Shown here: positions 61,187-64,000 of the stretch, piece after piece
How positions within the stretch are numbered: position 1 is the first letter of the stretch
How the letters are laid out: each line of letters starts with the position of its first letter
From: an uncultured Alphaproteobacteria bacterium
GTDB taxonomy: Bacteria; Pseudomonadota; Alphaproteobacteria; HIMB59; GCA-002718135
Length of the DNA: 64,000 nucleotides
Assembly: GCA_902573325.1 (NCBI GenBank)
Contig: CACGJH010000001.1
Coordinates: forward strand, 124,001-188,000
Reading direction: 5' to 3'
The notes under the pieces: model-generated
What the model saw: only the letters and a program-made list of their open reading frames with translations
What the model was told of the DNA's origin: nothing
The model's database searches: none
Position numbers and translations under genes: made by a program

Positions 61187-61954
61187 ATGTTTCTAAAAAA
61201 TTTTAATGTAAAAAATAAGACTGCTCTTGTGACAGGGTCAGGCAAAGGCATAGGTAAAGCATGTGCTATAGCGTTAGCAGAAGCAGGTGCAAATGTAATA
61301 ATTCTTAGTCGTACAGAGAAAGATCTTTTAATTGTTCAAAATAAAATTAAAAAACTCAAAAAGAAATGTAGTTATTATGTGTGTGATGTAACTAATTTGA
61401 AAGAAATAAAAAAAATATTTTCTAAAATCAATAAATTAGACATATTAGTAAATAATGCTGGCACAAATAGACCTGAATATTTCACCAAAATTAAAAGAAA
61501 AGATATGAGTGAAGTGGTTGATCTTAATATTAAAGCATCATTCGATATTGCTCAATTAGCTACAAAAGTTATGCTTAAATCAAAAAATAGAAAAAAAATT
61601 GGTGGATCAATAATAAATATCTCTTCTCAGTTAGGTAAAGTAGGAGCTCCTCTTAGAAGTGTTTATAATATGACTAAGTTTGGTGTTGAAGGTCTTACTA
61701 AAGGGATAGCTATTGATTTGGCTAAGCACAACATTAGAGTTAATTCCGTTTGTCCTACATTTGTGGAAACCCCAATGGTCAAAAAATTTTTTAAAGATAA
61801 AACTTTTAAAAAATCTGTAATTGAAAACATACCTTTAGGAAAAGTAGCAACAGAAAGTGATATTGCTAGTGCTGTAGTGTATCTTGCTTCAGATGCTGCA
61901 TCAATGATGACAGGTTCATCACTAGTAATTGATGGAGGATGGACAGCTAAATAA
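61187..61954 (+). CDS. SDR family oxidoreductase
   Basis: ALVTGSGKGIGKACAIALAEAGANVI; NNAG; YNMTKFGVEG; SLVIDGGWTAK. Confidence 0.92.
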   Translation: MFLKNFNVKNKTALVTGSGKGIGKACAIALAEAGANVIILSRTEKDLLIVQNKIKKLKKKCSYYVCDVTNLKEIKKIFSKINKLDILVNNAGTNRPEYFTKIKRKDMSEVVDLNIKASFDIAQLATKVMLKSKNRKKIGGSIINISSQLGKVGAPLRSVYNMTKFGVEGLTKGIAIDLAKHNIRVNSVCPTFVETPMVKKFFKDKTFKKSVIENIPLGKVATESDIASAVVYLASDAASMMTGSSLVIDGGWTAK

Positions 61955-61961
61955 TCAAAAT

Positions 61962-62819
61962 TTAATTTTCTTTATTTATAAAATAAGTTGCTACGATTAC
62001 GATTACACCACCAATAAAAGTAATTAAAGTTGGTATCTCATAAAAAATCATAAATGTTAACAGCACACCAAATACAGGAAATAAAGCGTAAAATGGAAAT
62101 ACTCTATTAACAGGATACATCCTATACAAATAAAACATCGACATGTGTGCAGCAATTGAAACAAAGATACCTGAATGCAATATTAATAACCATGACTGAA
62201 AACTAATATTTTTTATTTCGTTTATTGTTTGTCCTTCATAAATTGATGATGAAATAATTAGTAATACAAATCCAACTAGTCCCATTACCGCATTTGTGAG
62301 AGTAACTTCTAAATCTTTTAGATACCTGGAAAATACTTGTGCACTAGCATAGAAGAAAGCCATTAACGTAATTAAGAATAATGCAAAAATTTCATTTCTT
62401 ATTAATGGATCAAAGCCCAATAAAATGATGCCAAAAAAAGAAATAAATATTAGTACCCATTTTTTAATACTTACTTTCTCTTTTAAAAAAAATGAGCTTA
62501 ATAATATTGCAAATGGTACAGCCAGTTGAGAACCAATTATTATTGGAGAAACTATGTTTGCTTCATTTAATGATAATGTCATAAAGACATTTGCTAAAAA
62601 ACCCATAGAGATTGAAAAAAAGAGCAGTGGTAGCCAGTATTTTTTTTCAGGAATTCTAAATCTCCAAAAGGGTGAAAGGCATATAAAAACCACTAACATT
62701 CTTAAACTTCCCATTAATAATGGGGGTACATTTTCATTAAAAATAACTTTCTGAACTGGATAGGCACTTCCAAATAAAAAAGTGATTATTAAAATTAAAA
62801 AATAATGTCTTAAAAGCAT
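61962..62819 (-). CDS. EamA/DMT-family transporter
   Basis: About 10 TM; GSAYPVQKVIFNENVPPLLMGSLRM; duplicated EamA pattern. Confidence 0.88.
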   Translation of the reverse strand: MLLRHYFLILIITFLFGSAYPVQKVIFNENVPPLLMGSLRMLVVFICLSPFWRFRIPEKKYWLPLLFFSISMGFLANVFMTLSLNEANIVSPIIIGSQLAVPFAILLSSFFLKEKVSIKKWVLIFISFFGIILLGFDPLIRNEIFALFLITLMAFFYASAQVFSRYLKDLEVTLTNAVMGLVGFVLLIISSSIYEGQTINEIKNISFQSWLLILHSGIFVSIAAHMSMFYLYRMYPVNRVFPFYALFPVFGVLLTFMIFYEIPTLITFIGGVIVIVATYFINKEN

Positions 62820-62842
62820 TCGACTTAAAATTTATTTGTTAA

Positions 62843-63742
62843 TTAATTATTTGCAGCAACAACAGCTGCCATAATTGATGCAAGTTTAGAATATTTACTA
62901 TCTGCTCTACTGGGAACTACAACTGGTACTTTACCACCAATTACTATTCCTGCAGCACATGCGTTCATAAAATAAACCATTATTTTAGATAAAGAATTTC
63001 CAGTTTCTAAATTAGGCACTAATAGTATATCAGCATCACCAGCAACATCATTTTTGATTCCTTTTATTGTAGCCGCTTCCTCAGAAACAGCATTATCAAA
63101 AGCAAGCGGTCCATGAATAAAAGCATTAATTTTTTCTTCTAACGCAAGTTCCATAACTTTTTTGGCATCAACTGAACTTGGCATACTGTCAATTGGATCT
63201 TCTGTACCTGATAAAATTGCCACTTTTGGTTTGTTGCTATTTAATTTGTTATAAAACTGAACAGCATTTTTGAGAATCTGTAATTTAATATCAACTCTTG
63301 GTAAAACATTCAAAGCGCCATCAGTAATAAAAAGGGGTTTTTTAAGTTGTGGTGTAGTCATATGCCAGATATGACTTAATCTTCTACCATCAAGTAAATT
63401 AAATTCTTTTTTTAAATAAGAGCGCATTAAAATGTCAGTATGAAGATTCCCTTTAATTATAATTTTACTTTTATTTTCATTAGAAATTTGACAAGCTATT
63501 GAAGTACTATCCTCTTCATCTTTAGCCTCTACAATATTAAAATTTGATATATCCAAACTTAAATTTTTTGCTGTTTCAGCAATTAAACTTTTATTTCCAA
63601 TTAAAGTCGGATCGATGAGGTTCATATTTTTACCTTCAATTACAGCTGATAATATGCTTTCTTGATTGGGGCACACAACAGCTGCTGGTATGTTAGGAGT
63701 CTCTAAAGCTTTACTTTTAAGATCTGCTGGTAATGTGCTCAT
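62843..63742 (-). CDS. Phosphate acetyl/butyryltransferase-family protein
   Basis: RLSHIWHMTTPQLKKPLFITDGALNVLPR; KKVMELALEEKINAFIHGPLAFDNAVSEEAA; ADILLVPNLETGNSLSKIM. Confidence 0.85.
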   Translation of the reverse strand: MSTLPADLKSKALETPNIPAAVVCPNQESILSAVIEGKNMNLIDPTLIGNKSLIAETAKNLSLDISNFNIVEAKDEEDSTSIACQISNENKSKIIIKGNLHTDILMRSYLKKEFNLLDGRRLSHIWHMTTPQLKKPLFITDGALNVLPRVDIKLQILKNAVQFYNKLNSNKPKVAILSGTEDPIDSMPSSVDAKKVMELALEEKINAFIHGPLAFDNAVSEEAATIKGIKNDVAGDADILLVPNLETGNSLSKIMVYFMNACAAGIVIGGKVPVVVPSRADSKYSKLASIMAAVVAANN

Positions 63743-63859
63743 ATTTGGTATTCTCTCTATACCACTGCTACAATTTTTCCTATGATATTTCTTTGTTGTG
63801 TAAGAAATATTCTTTGATTTATCGATAATTTCATATACTCAATCTTTAATAAGGAAAAA

Positions 63860-64000
63860 ATGGACTTAGAAAAAAGAACTGAAATACCTAATTCATTAGA
63901 AGAACATTGGATGCCATTTACATCCAATAGAGACTATAAAAATAGTCCAAGATTAATGGTTAAGGCAGAAGGTGTTTATTATACTGATCATTATGGAAAT
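63860..64000 (+). CDS. Class III aminotransferase (omega-amino acid:pyruvate type), truncated by window end
   Basis: MDLEKRTEIPNSLEEHWMPFTSNRDYKNSPRLMVKAEGVYYTDHYGN; AAGGA upstream; open to window end. Confidence 0.8.
   Translation, partial: MDLEKRTEIPNSLEEHWMPFTSNRDYKNSPRLMVKAEGVYYTDHYGN

Overview
This is a 64 kb AT-rich, gene-dense bacterial chromosome segment. Gene content and order point to a streamlined marine-type alphaproteobacterium (dapE-dapD-HAD-argB-engB-yidC-yidD-rnpA-rpmH, petABC, a petP/petR-like pair beside ilvE, Zur/ZnuABC); taxonomy is inferred only. I saw no rRNA, tRNA, CRISPR array, transposase or phage module. About 1-47.9 kb is mostly housekeeping, with a zinc island (zur-znuBC / znuA-cobW-WD40-84 aa ORF-Cys-rich peptide) and xsc plus cysQ-cysD-cysNC. 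About 47.9-62 kb is an accessory catabolic island. It holds a HisD/HpsN-type dehydrogenase, five SnoaL/NTF2-like proteins (four of them two-domain), a bicupin, a short MetE-like methyltransferase, a LacI regulator and an ABC importer without an ATPase, with a HAD and an SDR. All three divergent promoter regions of this island carry the same 18-bp palindrome TATTCA-N6-TGAATA. This suggests one LacI-controlled regulon and is my best candidate for an undescribed system. Other highlights are a ZnuA with 28 perfect Asp-Asp-His units, a 27-aa peptide with 9 Cys, an unlisted 58-aa ORF and an unusually short CCA-adding enzyme.
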